Assembly: GCF_000374845.1 (NCBI RefSeq)
Contig: NZ_KB895435.1
Coordinates: forward strand, 1-53,406
Length of the DNA: 53,406 bases
Reading direction: 5' to 3'
DNA from: Paenibacillus terrigena DSM 21567
GTDB taxonomy: Bacteria > Bacillota > Bacilli > Paenibacillales > Paenibacillaceae
Part shown: positions 34,218 through 43,300 of the stretch, piece after piece
Layout: each line of letters starts with the position of its first letter
Position numbering within the stretch: position 1 is the first letter of the stretch
Position numbers and translations under genes: made by a program
Notes under the pieces: model-generated
The model's input: only the letters and a program-made list of their open reading frames with translations
Databases searched by the model: none
What the model was told of the DNA's origin: nothing

Positions 34218-35387
34218 ATGCCTGTCCATAAAGATGAGAAAGCAAAGAAAAATCCTTGGTTCTTTCAGTTTTATACGGGCGAGATTATTAACGGGAAACG
34301 GGAAAGAATAAAGAAGCGGGGATTTCGCACGAAGAAAGAAGCTGATGCTGCAATGGTTAAAGCCAAAGCAGACCTCGAACGTGGTGAATTTGTTAAAGGG
34401 AAAAAAATAACGGTCGCTGAGTATATGAACAGCTGGCTGGATAATAAACAGGATCTAAATGCAGTAACGCGTGAATTGTATGAATCGTACTTAAGAATTC
34501 ACATTATTCCGGATTTGGGACATCATCCAATCGATAAATTATGTTCGATGGATATACAGAACTTCATTTCATTACTCCGAAGCAAAGGATTAGCGGAGAA
34601 TACGGTCAAGCGGATCTTCTCCGTCATCAACACCGCCTTAAACCAAGCGTTCCGGATGGAACTTGTTAGACGGAATGTGGCTAGTGTGGTAAGTAAGCCT
34701 AAAGGTGAAAGAAGAGAGCTTAAGGTATGGGATTTGGAGACAATCAATCGATTTCTTGAAGCGACTCACGACGGGAGTCGGTATTCCATTGCAATGTACC
34801 TTGCACTCATGACAGGGATGCGCCAGGGCGAGTTACTTGGATTACGCTGGGCTGACATTGATTTTGACAATAAGACTATTCACGTTCAGCAGTCGCTCGC
34901 TCGTGATGGCAAAACAATAAACCATACATTGAAGAGTAAGAAAAGTATTCGGTCCGTTGCGATCTCAACGGAAACCGTAGCTCGACTTAAGGAGCAACGC
35001 AAACTTATTGTCATGGAAATGGTAAAGGAAGGAGAAGATTATCAGAAGAATGATCTGGTAATCTGCTCATCCAAAGGAACACCAGCAAGCACACGATCCA
35101 TTATGAAAGTATGGAATAAGTTTATAGAACGATTGGAATTACCACGAATCACCTTCCACGACCTCCGGCATACCCATGCAAGTCTATTGCTTCAGCAAGG
35201 CGTACATCCTAAGATTGTCTCCGAACGCCTAGGACACTCATCTGTTGTCATCACATTGGATACCTATTCGCATTTACTTCCTAACTTACAAGCGGATGCA
35301 GCGGATGGATTAGACATGTTGATTAAGAGCGGGAGTGAAAGAGAGAAAGAGGATAATAGGAAGATAGGGAATGATTTGAGAGGCTAG
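34218..35387 (+). CDS. Phage-type tyrosine integrase, 389 aa
   Basis: Three-domain integrase: an N-terminal arm-binding domain (about residues 10-60, WFFQFYTG...GFRTKKEADAAM), a SAM-like core-binding domain (about 65-155) and a catalytic domain with R202 (GMRQGE), K near 239-241, H314 and R317 (HDLRHTH), H340 (LGHSS) and Y350 (DTYSHL). It resembles integrases of Bacillales prophages and ICEs. No other phage or conjugation gene lies nearby, so it is solitary, perhaps left by an excised or decayed element. It is unrelated to the shorter enzyme at 660-1502. Confidence 0.9.
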   Translation: MPVHKDEKAKKNPWFFQFYTGEIINGKRERIKKRGFRTKKEADAAMVKAKADLERGEFVKGKKITVAEYMNSWLDNKQDLNAVTRELYESYLRIHIIPDLGHHPIDKLCSMDIQNFISLLRSKGLAENTVKRIFSVINTALNQAFRMELVRRNVASVVSKPKGERRELKVWDLETINRFLEATHDGSRYSIAMYLALMTGMRQGELLGLRWADIDFDNKTIHVQQSLARDGKTINHTLKSKKSIRSVAISTETVARLKEQRKLIVMEMVKEGEDYQKNDLVICSSKGTPASTRSIMKVWNKFIERLELPRITFHDLRHTHASLLLQQGVHPKIVSERLGHSSVVITLDTYSHLLPNLQADAADGLDMLIKSGSEREKEDNRKIGNDLRG

Positions 35388-35406
35388 GCTTCTAGGATAT
35401 TTTTGA

Positions 35407-36567
35407 TCATTTTACTTTTATGATAAGGGTTTTATCCACATCTTGAATGGAACTTCTTCCAGATATGGCTAATTGCAGCTCGGTCTCGGCAATGAGATGA
35501 TTAATAACTTCCTGAACTCCTATTTCCCCTGCAACGGCCATAGCATATGCATATGGGCGACCTATAAGAACGGCAGAGGCGCCAAGAGCAATTGCTTTAA
35601 GGATATCAGCCCCACGACGAATACCGCTATCCATTAAAACGGGGATTATTTTGTATGGATTCACATATCGAAGGTAGGGAGTCTAGCGTAGATACTGCTC
35701 CATCGAGCTGACGCCCTCCATGGTTAGATACGATAATACCATCTACACCATGTTCTAAAGCCATAATTGCATCGTCTGAATGAGTAATTCCTTTAATAAG
35801 TAAAGGTAATCGAGTATGTTCACGTATAAAGTCTAATTCTTTCCATGTGAAACAAGTGTTATTGCCTTCTTCCAATGCTTTAAGGGCAGCGTCTTTAACA
35901 TTCTTTTCCGGTGCCTCTTTAAGCTTCGAGCAAAATACAGGGTCCGTAAAATAATTACCCATACCTTGTCCAGTAAGGAACGGCAGATAGGCATTACGTA
36001 AATCTGTCTCGCGCCATCCAAGCAGTGTGAATCCACTGTTACGACGATTGCAGAAAATCCTGCAACATCTGCACGTTGAAGAAAACTTTTCGTAAGTTCG
36101 TGATCCTTAGGGGGGTAGAGCTGAAACCATCTTACGGATTCACCCATCTCTTTGGCAACCTCTTCCAAAGAAATGCTTGATACATTGCTAAGAATATATG
36201 GAACTCCTGACTTCGCTGCAGCCCTCGCAGGAGCTAGTTCGCCGTCAGGATGAAGAATCGTATTTACTCCAATTGGCGCAAGGAGGAAGGGAACAGGAAA
36301 TTTGCATCCAAAGATCGATATCGACAGATCACGCTTAGTAGTATCACAGCAAACCCTTGGTCTTAAACGGTATTTTTGAAAGGCCTCAACATTACCTTGA
36401 TGTGTATCCCCAGATCCTGCGGCGCCATAAACGTATCCAAAAGGTGCAGCAGCAAGTTGTTTTCGTGCCCGATCTTCCCATTCATCAAACGATACAGGTA
36501 ATAGTTTTGCGGCTTCATCTCCGCATTGATAGATGTTCATTTGTATGTCTTCACTGTGTAAAGTCAT
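35407..36567 (-). pseudogene. FMN-dependent alpha-hydroxy-acid oxidase (lactate 2-monooxygenase-like), frameshifted
   Basis: Three frames together spell one FMN alpha-hydroxy-acid enzyme: YGAAGSGDTHQGNVEAF and PFLLAPIG in the first, LGWRETDLRNAYLPFLTGQGMGNYF and GIIVSNHGGRQLDGAVSTLDSLP in the second, and DSGIRRGADILKAIALGASAVLIGRPYAYA in the third. Frame changes lie near 36030 and near 35655, the latter in a short A-run. The catalytic His of SNHGGRQ is intact. ATG 36567 follows a G-rich site. The gene is either inactive or the indels are assembly errors. Confidence 0.8.
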
Positions 36568-36925
36568 AATTTGCACCCCCCATGTAATATGCATTTATAA
36601 TCACCACCAATTGGGTTTATTATTCCAACGAAAACCCATATATATCTTGGCTTTTAAATTGCGCCGCTTGTACGGATGAAGCCTTGTCTGAAGCCGGGGG
36701 AAAATCTTAAATTGTGTTGAGCAGGGAGGATAGATCAATCACTTCGCGAATACATCATGCATAGAAGTTAACGAAAGGGTCGTAGGTGAGTAGCTGCTGA
36801 GGTTTACTTTTTTCCTTTATCCGTTGAGAATGAGTATTCTAGAGCCTAGGAGCTAAAACTGTCCACGGGAGCGTGAATCTTTTAGATGCTAGAGTCATAA
36901 ACTCAAATATGTCGTCTAGGAGAGG
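36568..36925. other. Intergenic region without a gene
   Basis: No ORF with a ribosome binding site is seen. The stretch holds divergent 5' regions for the FMN-enzyme remnant and the hydrolase, with no convincing hairpin or operator. Confidence 0.5.
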
Positions 36926-37822
36926 ATGTTGTTTGTGTTTCCTTATCAATCGGGGAATTATCCAATTCCAAATCCTTATTACCGGTTCGTGCCCCAGGGG
37001 CAGTATTACAACCCCTATTCTGACACTGGATGGCCTTGGTGGCATTATCCCATAGAATCGAAAGGAAGCTACCGGTATTCTCCGCCTCAGCTACTTACTT
37101 TCGTACTTGTGCATGGCTCCTGGGCGGATGCACACTTCTGGGACGGCGTAGCTGCTGAATTGCGCAGTCAAGGGCACACAGTATATACTCCAGAATATGC
37201 AGGCCACGGATCAGATCCAAATAAAAAAGTCACGCATGCAATGATTACGAAATCAGTCGTTGATTATATAAAACAGTTGAACTTGCACGACATTATTCTC
37301 GTTGGGCACAGCTTCGGTGGCACAGTTATCCAAAAAGTTGCGGAACAGGTGCCTGACCGTATCAAGCGTCTGGTCTTCTGGGATGCGTTCGTATTGAAAG
37401 ATGGAGAATCGCTTGCTGACGAGTTGCCGCCTCAAACGAGACAAGGTTTTGAACAGCTCAGAACCATGTCGAAAGACGATACGATTATGCTTCCGTTTGA
37501 GCTTTTTAGGGCTTTGTTCGTAAATACAGCCTCCACGGAGGATGCCAAACTATTCTATAAAAGTGTCTCTCCTGAACCAGCTAAACCACTTTTCGAGAAA
37601 CTGGATCTTAAAGCGTTCTACGCGCTGCCAACCCCCAAAAGCTATGTATATTTCTATCAAGATAATGTATTGCCTCAAGGAGAGGGCTACGGTTGGAATC
37701 CCCACATGTCAACACGACTTGGTCTGTTCCGTCTGATCGTTGGCGATGGGGACCACTTTACGGATACGCGCACAAGGCCAGCTTATTTGGCGCTGAAGAT
37801 TTACGAAGCAAGTCGAGATTAA
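36926..37822 (+). CDS. Alpha/beta hydrolase with coat-like N-terminal extension, 298 aa
   Basis: Residues 57-298 are an alpha/beta hydrolase: oxyanion HGSW (63-66), nucleophile elbow GHSFGG (Ser129), a candidate Asp in VFWDAF (about 154) and catalytic His in GDGDHF (about 277). Residues 1-55 are rich in Tyr, Pro, Trp and Gly (YQSGNYPIPNPYYRF, GQYYNPYSDTGWPWWHYP), like the aromatic-rich tails of spore coat proteins, which could anchor the enzyme in the coat. That is inference. AGGAGAGG abuts the ATG, so the exact start is soft. A terminator follows at 37927. Confidence 0.8.
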   Translation: MLFVFPYQSGNYPIPNPYYRFVPQGQYYNPYSDTGWPWWHYPIESKGSYRYSPPQLLTFVLVHGSWADAHFWDGVAAELRSQGHTVYTPEYAGHGSDPNKKVTHAMITKSVVDYIKQLNLHDIILVGHSFGGTVIQKVAEQVPDRIKRLVFWDAFVLKDGESLADELPPQTRQGFEQLRTMSKDDTIMLPFELFRALFVNTASTEDAKLFYKSVSPEPAKPLFEKLDLKAFYALPTPKSYVYFYQDNVLPQGEGYGWNPHMSTRLGLFRLIVGDGDHFTDTRTRPAYLALKIYEASRD

Positions 37823-37926
37823 TCTGCTCAAGCGCATATAATCGGCAACTATCGGTGACGAGAACATATTATTTTATGTAAATGAGGACGGCTATGGATA
37901 CTTCTTGTCGATCATATTCATTATAT

Positions 37927-37975
37927 AAAAACCGAGTAACTGCTGGGTAATAACCAGAATCCTCGGTTTTTATGC
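37927..37975 (+). terminator. Terminator after the hydrolase
   Basis: AAAAACCGAG (37927-37936) / CTCGGTTTTT (37962-37971) with an inner CTGG/CCAG stem. Confidence 0.8.
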
Positions 37976-38006
37976 TTCCTATGAATTACTAGAGCAAATC
38001 ATTTTA

Positions 38007-38103
38007 TTAAGCTAACGGGACACGATAGTTCAATCGCAACAAGAAGGCAGCCGATTATCGATTCGGTTGCTTTTTTCGTTACGCTAACGGGCAGATTAGT
38101 TCA
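38007..38103 (+). repeat. Structured element 4: complete A-hairpin-B unit
   Basis: Box A 38007-38033 (core CTAACGGGACACGATAG). Hairpin 38041-38076, 14 bp with GT pairs (AAGAAGGCAGCCGA with TCGGTTGCTTTTTT). Box B 38083-38103 (core CTAACGGGCAGATTAG). The unit lies between the hydrolase terminator and a small gene that starts about 50 nt later. This is one of the two best-preserved copies. Confidence 0.8.
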
Positions 38104-38154
38104 GTGGACTCTTAGTTAGAACAATAAACATCAATACGGTATTTAACCATATAT

Positions 38155-38682
38155 ATGGTAAAGTTTAATATGGAGGTGAGTGATATCAAATTATCGATTA
38201 AAGTAATAATTTCTTTTCTAATTGTAATTTTCGTTTCCTTTATCGTTTATTCTATTTATTTAATAAATAACTCACCCTTGGTAGTGGCAGTTATCGGATC
38301 ATCGTTTGAAAAACGTGTTTTATTAGTGGAAGTCGGGAATAAAAGTAGTCTTGCTAAGATTAGTATTAATGAAGTCCTTGTTAACAACAATAATGAGCCA
38401 ACAAAAGTAATGATTCAGGTGAGCAATTCGTTGAAGGGATTTATCATTTCGAGAAATTTCGAGGGGCAAGAAGAAAGTAAGTACAATTTTAGAGATCTGA
38501 AATCAATAGGACTTCAAACCAATACAGATCCGCAAAAACAATTAGATAAAGTAAATAAGGGAACTTCTACTGAAGACGATAAGATATATGCTATTACAAT
38601 TGACAATGATGAACTTATTCAGAAGGTAATAATTAAATACCGTTTTCTGTGGCTTTCATATAAAAAGGTTATCACGATTTAA
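38155..38682 (+). CDS. Hypothetical single-pass membrane protein, up to 175 aa
   Basis: Not recognised. One membrane segment (about residues 15-38) precedes an extracytoplasmic beta-rich domain (VVAVIGSSFEKRVLLVEVGNKSSLAKISINEVLVN, ending IKYRFLWLSYKKVITI). The ATG at 38155 lies inside a perfect palindrome (ACCATATATATGGT), and the only strong ribosome binding site, GGAGGTGA, is downstream at 38172-38179 with GATATC at the start position. The real start could be ATG 38170 or a mutated ATC 38185. It is flanked by element 4 and element 5 (15 nt after the stop). Confidence 0.6.
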   Translation: MVKFNMEVSDIKLSIKVIISFLIVIFVSFIVYSIYLINNSPLVVAVIGSSFEKRVLLVEVGNKSSLAKISINEVLVNNNNEPTKVMIQVSNSLKGFIISRNFEGQEESKYNFRDLKSIGLQTNTDPQKQLDKVNKGTSTEDDKIYAITIDNDELIQKVIIKYRFLWLSYKKVITI

Positions 38683-38696
38683 AGAACGATATCATG

Positions 38697-38798
38697 TTAC
38701 ACTAACGGGACACTTTATCTCAATAAAGACACTACGGTAGCCGCGCCAGTATGACCGACTGCAGTTTTCTAATCTAATGGGCTAATGAGCCAGTTAGG
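38697..38798 (+). repeat. Structured element 5: A with degenerate hairpin and B
   Basis: Box A 38697-38723 has core CTAACGGGACACTTTAT. A weak hairpin region (38727-38770) ends in GCAGTTTTCT. A degenerate box B (38771-38798) keeps CTAATGGGCTAATGAGCCAGTTAG. Confidence 0.55.
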
Positions 38799-38924
38799 TT
38801 TATCTGGATGAGCTCGTATTCTAATTTCTGATAAGCCTGAATAACCTTATACAGAACAGAATACTCCTCATGGGAGAGGGAGGTCCGGATGAAGAGTCAT
38901 CTTATCAGGATCGGAGGAGATAGC

Positions 38925-38999
38925 ATGAGCTTTCTGGAGATCCTTGCATTGCTCACGCTCCTATTAAAGATCATTGAGTTGACTCAAAAAAAGGACTAA
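38925..38999 (+). CDS. Small hydrophobic peptide, 24 aa
   Basis: GGAGGAG lies before the ATG. The product begins MSFLEILALLTLLLKIIELT and ends QKKD: one amphipathic or membrane helix with a charged end, the profile of type I toxin or holin-like peptides. A hairpin terminator follows (39014-39046). It occupies the gene position after element 5. Function unproven. Confidence 0.5.
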   Translation: MSFLEILALLTLLLKIIELTQKKD

Positions 39000-39013
39000 T
39001 TATTTTGTTCAGT

Positions 39014-39050
39014 AAATGGAGGGGCTTTTTAATGCTTCCTCCATTTTAAA
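39014..39050. terminator. Terminator after the small peptide
   Basis: AAATGGAGG (39014-39022) / CCTCCATTT (39038-39046). It also marks the right-hand breakpoint of the dnaA fragment. Confidence 0.65.
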
Positions 39051-39780
39051 TGATCACGTCCTCCAAATGCTTCCCCAATTTTCGGTAATGAGGAATCTGT
39101 GAGTTCTCTGGAGAGGTACATTGCAACCTGCCTCGGAAAGGCCACAGCTTTTGTTCGCTTGCGCTCCTTAAATACTTCAGGTCGCAACCCATAATATTCT
39201 GCTACATATTGCTGGATCTTAGGGATTGTCACAACTTGTGGGGTCAGGAGGGAATAATATCTTTTAAAGCATCTACTGCTAATTCAACGCTAATTTCCTG
39301 GCTAACTAGGGTAGAAAATGCAACAACACGAATGAGAGCACCTTCTAACTCACGAACATTTGTGTTGATATTGCTTGCAATGTATACCATTGCTTCATGA
39401 GGAATGTGAATATTCTCTGCCTTAGCTTTTTTTAACAAAATTGCAATTCTCGTTTCAAGGTCTGGAGGCTGAATATCTGTTATGAGACCCCATTCGAAGC
39501 GTGATCGTAATCTTTCTTCTAGTGTTTGAATTTCTTTAGGCTTCCTATCACTTGAGATAATAATAGCTTTGCCTTCCTCTAGAAGAGAATTAAATGTGTG
39601 GAAGAATTCTTCTTGTGTTTGTTCTTTACCAGCAATGAATTGAATGTCATCAATCAATAGAACATCAATATTTCGATACATACTTCTAAAAGCTTCACCG
39701 CGGTTATTCATAATCGCATTGATAAATTCATTAGTGAATTTTTCCGATGTCAAATATAAAACATTAGCATTAGGATTGCG
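39050..39780 (-). pseudogene. dnaA: dnaA fragment (domains III and IV), frameshifted and truncated
   Basis: The minus strand encodes a long DnaA segment: [45 protein letters not shown] (Walker B), [24 protein letters not shown] (sensor regions) and [13 protein letters not shown], then, after a one-base shift near 39235, [23 protein letters not shown] and the DNA-binding signature [12 protein letters not shown]...[10 protein letters not shown] of domain IV. Domains I-II and the Walker A loop are missing on one side, and the sequence ends right after GGRDH on the other. This is a displaced partial copy; the functional dnaA must be elsewhere. Confidence 0.9.
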
Positions 39781-39782
39781 GA

Positions 39783-40076
39783 TTGGAGTTTTATTTTTAT
39801 GATCCAGAAGGGAACAAACATGTTGCATGGGAAATGCAAACCGTGGTTACTAGACAACTGGATAAACTTGTCTTTGGTAACTGTTATTTTGAAGGAAGTG
39901 TAAATGAATTCTTGTCGAAAGTATCTGCAAATTCTCGCGGAACATCAAAAAAAGTCAATTTCCTTGATACTAATAAATTAAGGGAAGAGGACCCAGAGGG
40001 TTTTCAAGAGGTTATCGATATTTTACAAGAATTTAATCTAAAACATTCAGAATCATTAACTATCATTGGTCTTTAG
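39783..40076 (+). pseudogene. 5'-truncated hypothetical gene
   Basis: An open frame starts abruptly at the dnaA fragment boundary and encodes [20 protein letters not shown], then a helical C-terminus ending SLTIIGL. The TTG at 39783 is preceded by ATTGCGGATTGG, not a convincing site, so the 5' part seems to have been lost when the dnaA piece arrived. Family not recognised. Confidence 0.45.
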
Positions 40077-40237
40077 AAAATATAAAAGTATAAATCAAAT
40101 TAAACCATTAGAAGGGAATGAACAAGATTTGATCGATTCAGGAATACTCTCCCTTTCCATTGTTAGAAGGGGCATTCAAACAAACTTCAGGGAGAGGTGA
40201 GGAAAAGAGGCTGCATGTTCAGTTTCAAGCAAAGGTT

Positions 40238-40280
40238 GTCCTATAATGCATTTTGGTGCATAAGATAAGGACTTTTTTTT
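40238..40280 (+). terminator. Attenuator-like hairpin upstream of the S-layer gene
   Basis: GTCCT...AGGAC outer stem, ATGCA/TGCAT inner stem, then eight Ts. No gene lies between it and 40077, so it may end a leader RNA. The stretch 40185-40235 (GGGAGAGGTGAGG, GAGGCTGCATG) faintly recalls a riboswitch leader, but I cannot assign a class. Confidence 0.6.
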
Positions 40281-40290
40281 ATTATGTTAG

Positions 40291-40304
40291 GTTAAGCGCT
40301 TAAC
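40291..40304. promoter_or_regulatory. LacI-type operator-like palindrome
   Basis: Perfect 14-bp palindrome GTTAAGCGCTTAAC with a central CG, the form of LacI/GalR-family operators. It ends 8 nt before the ribosome binding site GAGGAGG of the giant surface protein gene, where a bound repressor would block expression. Confidence 0.5.
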
Positions 40305-40325
40305 TCATATCTGAGGAGGAACGAG

Positions 40326-43300
40326 ATGTTGTGCTTAAGAAACAAAAAGTGGATAAGCATGATGACAGTTATATCTCTATTGCTCTGCCTTGTTGTACCG
40401 AATGGCGTTGTATTAGCGGATGAAGCCAATACGGCTCCTGCTGATTTAGGATTAGTAGGGGAATGGAAGTTTGAGAGTATGGTTGGAGGTGTAACGCCTG
40501 ACACCTTCAGGAACAATGATATTGTAGTATCAAAGGCTGCACAGGGAAGCGGTAAATTCGGTAAAGGTCTGCTACTTAACGGATATGACAGCTATGCTAC
40601 GATACCGAATCATAACTTAATCAACACAGGCAGCGATTTCTCTCTGAGCATGCTTGTTAATTTCGACTCTACGTATACGAATCGGAACGTGGTGCTGGTA
40701 CAGCAGCAAGGGGGAAGTAACACAACCTTGCTGAAGCGCAGACCCGATGGTCGTATGGAATCATCACTCGGCGGAGTAGCCACAATTGGAGCAACTCCAA
40801 TCGAACCGAAAAAGTGGTACCATGTCGCGCTTGTGCGTGAAAGCGGAACGGTGAAGTTGTACGTCAATGGCGCCTTGGACATGACGACAGACAATACACA
40901 GATGGACTCGAATACAGGGGAAATCCGACTTGGTGCGGATACATTCCCGGATTCTTCTAATGCGTGGCCTGGATATATCGACGAGGTTCAAGTGTATGAC
41001 CGGGCATTGACGGATAAGCAAATGCAGCAAGCGCCAGGACTGGTCTGGCCGGCGATTACACTCAGTGGCAGCGCAGATATGACGCTGTCTACCAATGAGG
41101 CATATGTTGAAGCCGGAGCAACAGCGACTGATGCTGTAGACGGCGACCTTACAGCTAGCATCCAAACGACAGGCAATGTCGACACGAGTAAGGGTGGTAT
41201 ATATACCATTAAATATACGGTGTCGAGCAGTCGGGGAGATAGCGCAACTAAAGTGCGGACCGTCAAGGTGGTTCCACCCAAGACGCTGTCTCGCGCAAGT
41301 CGGATATTGATTGATAGAGGACTGCAAATGCAGACATGGATGCCTACAGAGGAAATGGGCAGACCATTCGCAACGCCAGAGGAATGGAAAGGAAGTAATT
41401 TTACAACGGCTACTTATTACGAATGGCCTCTTTACAACAAAAGTTTCCATAAAGCTTTACCGGATACGCAATGGGCACTTGTTAAAGGTCTGGACGGAGG
41501 TCCCAAAGATGGAGGGCCCAAAGATGCCGATAAGAATGGGTTTCTCACCCCGGATCAAGCAGCGAATTTAAACAACTTAATTACGCTCTGCTTTGGGGAT
41601 GAAGAAACATATAGCGAGGATGTTTTGAAGACATTCACGGATTGGTTCAAGCTGAGTCATCAGTTATATCCGAATGTACTTGCCCATAGCAATCAGCAGT
41701 CACGTCAGTGGCAGAGAGATAGCTTCGAAACGTACATTAAAACGGCAGAACCTGATTTGCTCACTTTTGATGATTATACGTTTTCGATGGGAGGTACGGA
41801 TAAAAATCTGTTCACAACCGTACTTAACAATATTAATGATCAACGAACGATCGCCTTGGGAGGCTACGATAGAACAGGCCAAAGCCCGATTGCTTTTGGT
41901 CAATATTTGCTAGGCTTCAAGACAGGCAAGGAACCAGCTGATGTTGGTCCGTATATTATTACAGAGTCACAAGTGTACGGTATACCATTTGCAACACTAA
42001 CGCTGGGTGGGAAATGGCTGAGTATGTTCCGCTGGGAATATGATAGCAGGTATTTCTTATTCTTTGATAAAGATAGGAAGCCTACGCCGCAATATTATCA
42101 GTATGCAGAAATGGCCCGCCAAATTAAAAACCTAGGACCGCATCTGGTGAGATTGAACAGTACGGATGTATTTACGGTACCTGGTCAATATAAGGATGCA
42201 AGCGGGGCAGTTGTAAACAATAAAACACCGAAAGAAACACCTGTACTTAATAAATTTAACAGGCTTACGCACCCTTACTTAAGAAACATGACTGTCAAAA
42301 ATAACGGCACAGAAAATAACGGACTAAATGGCGATGCACTTATCGGATTTTTTGATCCGCTTCCGGATACGCAATCATTCTTCGGATCAACGGATAGGGA
42401 ATACTTTATGGTTATGAACGGATTGACGACAGGAAACGGACTCCTGCCGGATCAGCAGCACGGATCAGGCGCTGAGACGAAACAAACCATAACGGTTGAG
42501 CTGAATTTGGCTAAATATACGCCAGATGCTATTAAAAGAGTGAGCAGAGAAACAGGCAAGCTGGAGGCGGTTTCGCTTAAATCTCTCGGAGGTAACCGTT
42601 ATCAGCTGAACGTAACGCTGAATGGCGGCGTGGCGGATTTGTTCCAGTTAGACAAAACGAAGGTCAACTCTAGTTACGTAGCTTTGGAGTCAGCCAGCCT
42701 ACCTAGTAAGTTAGAGCTCAATCCAGGCGAGACTAGCGCTCTAAGCCCGGTTGTGTCACCTGCTAGCGCGACGGAAAAGGGCGTGGAGTGGAGTTCCTCC
42801 AACGAGAGCATCGCGAGAGTTGATGCAAACGGCAATATTACGGCTGTAGCTGGAGGGAAAGCTTTCATAACAGCTACAACTGTCGATGGTAACAAAATGG
42901 CTAGGATTGAGGTTACGGTGTCATCAATGGCGATACCGGTCACAGGGATCACGGTAAGTCCTGCGGATGTTACGCTTTATAGCGAGGATTCAGTGAAACT
43001 GACAGCATCCATTATCCCGGATTATGCAACGAATAAAGCGTATGTGTGGTCAAGCAGCGACGAGACAATTGCAAGTGTGGATCAGACGGGTAATGTAACT
43101 GCTGTTGCGCCAGGTAAGGCTACGATTACGGCTACGACCGTTGACGGGAGCTTCACAGGGACTAGCTCCATTACGGTGCTCGATGCATCTAGTGAAGCAT
43201 CGATGTCGGAGTTAATCGTCAATGGAGGAAGCGCGGATCTTTCTTTTAACAGCAATAAGTTGGATTATACATTCACCCTTAATGCAAGCGTGGATACAAT

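Noticed and set aside
36839-37045. Minus-strand ORF ending in SKRFTLPWTVLAPRL
   Set aside because: It overlaps the hydrolase start, lacks a ribosome binding site and has no recognisable family.
40185-40280. Lysine (L-box) riboswitch upstream of the S-layer gene
   Set aside because: Only short fragments resemble it; the conserved core junctions are missing and the downstream gene is unrelated to lysine.
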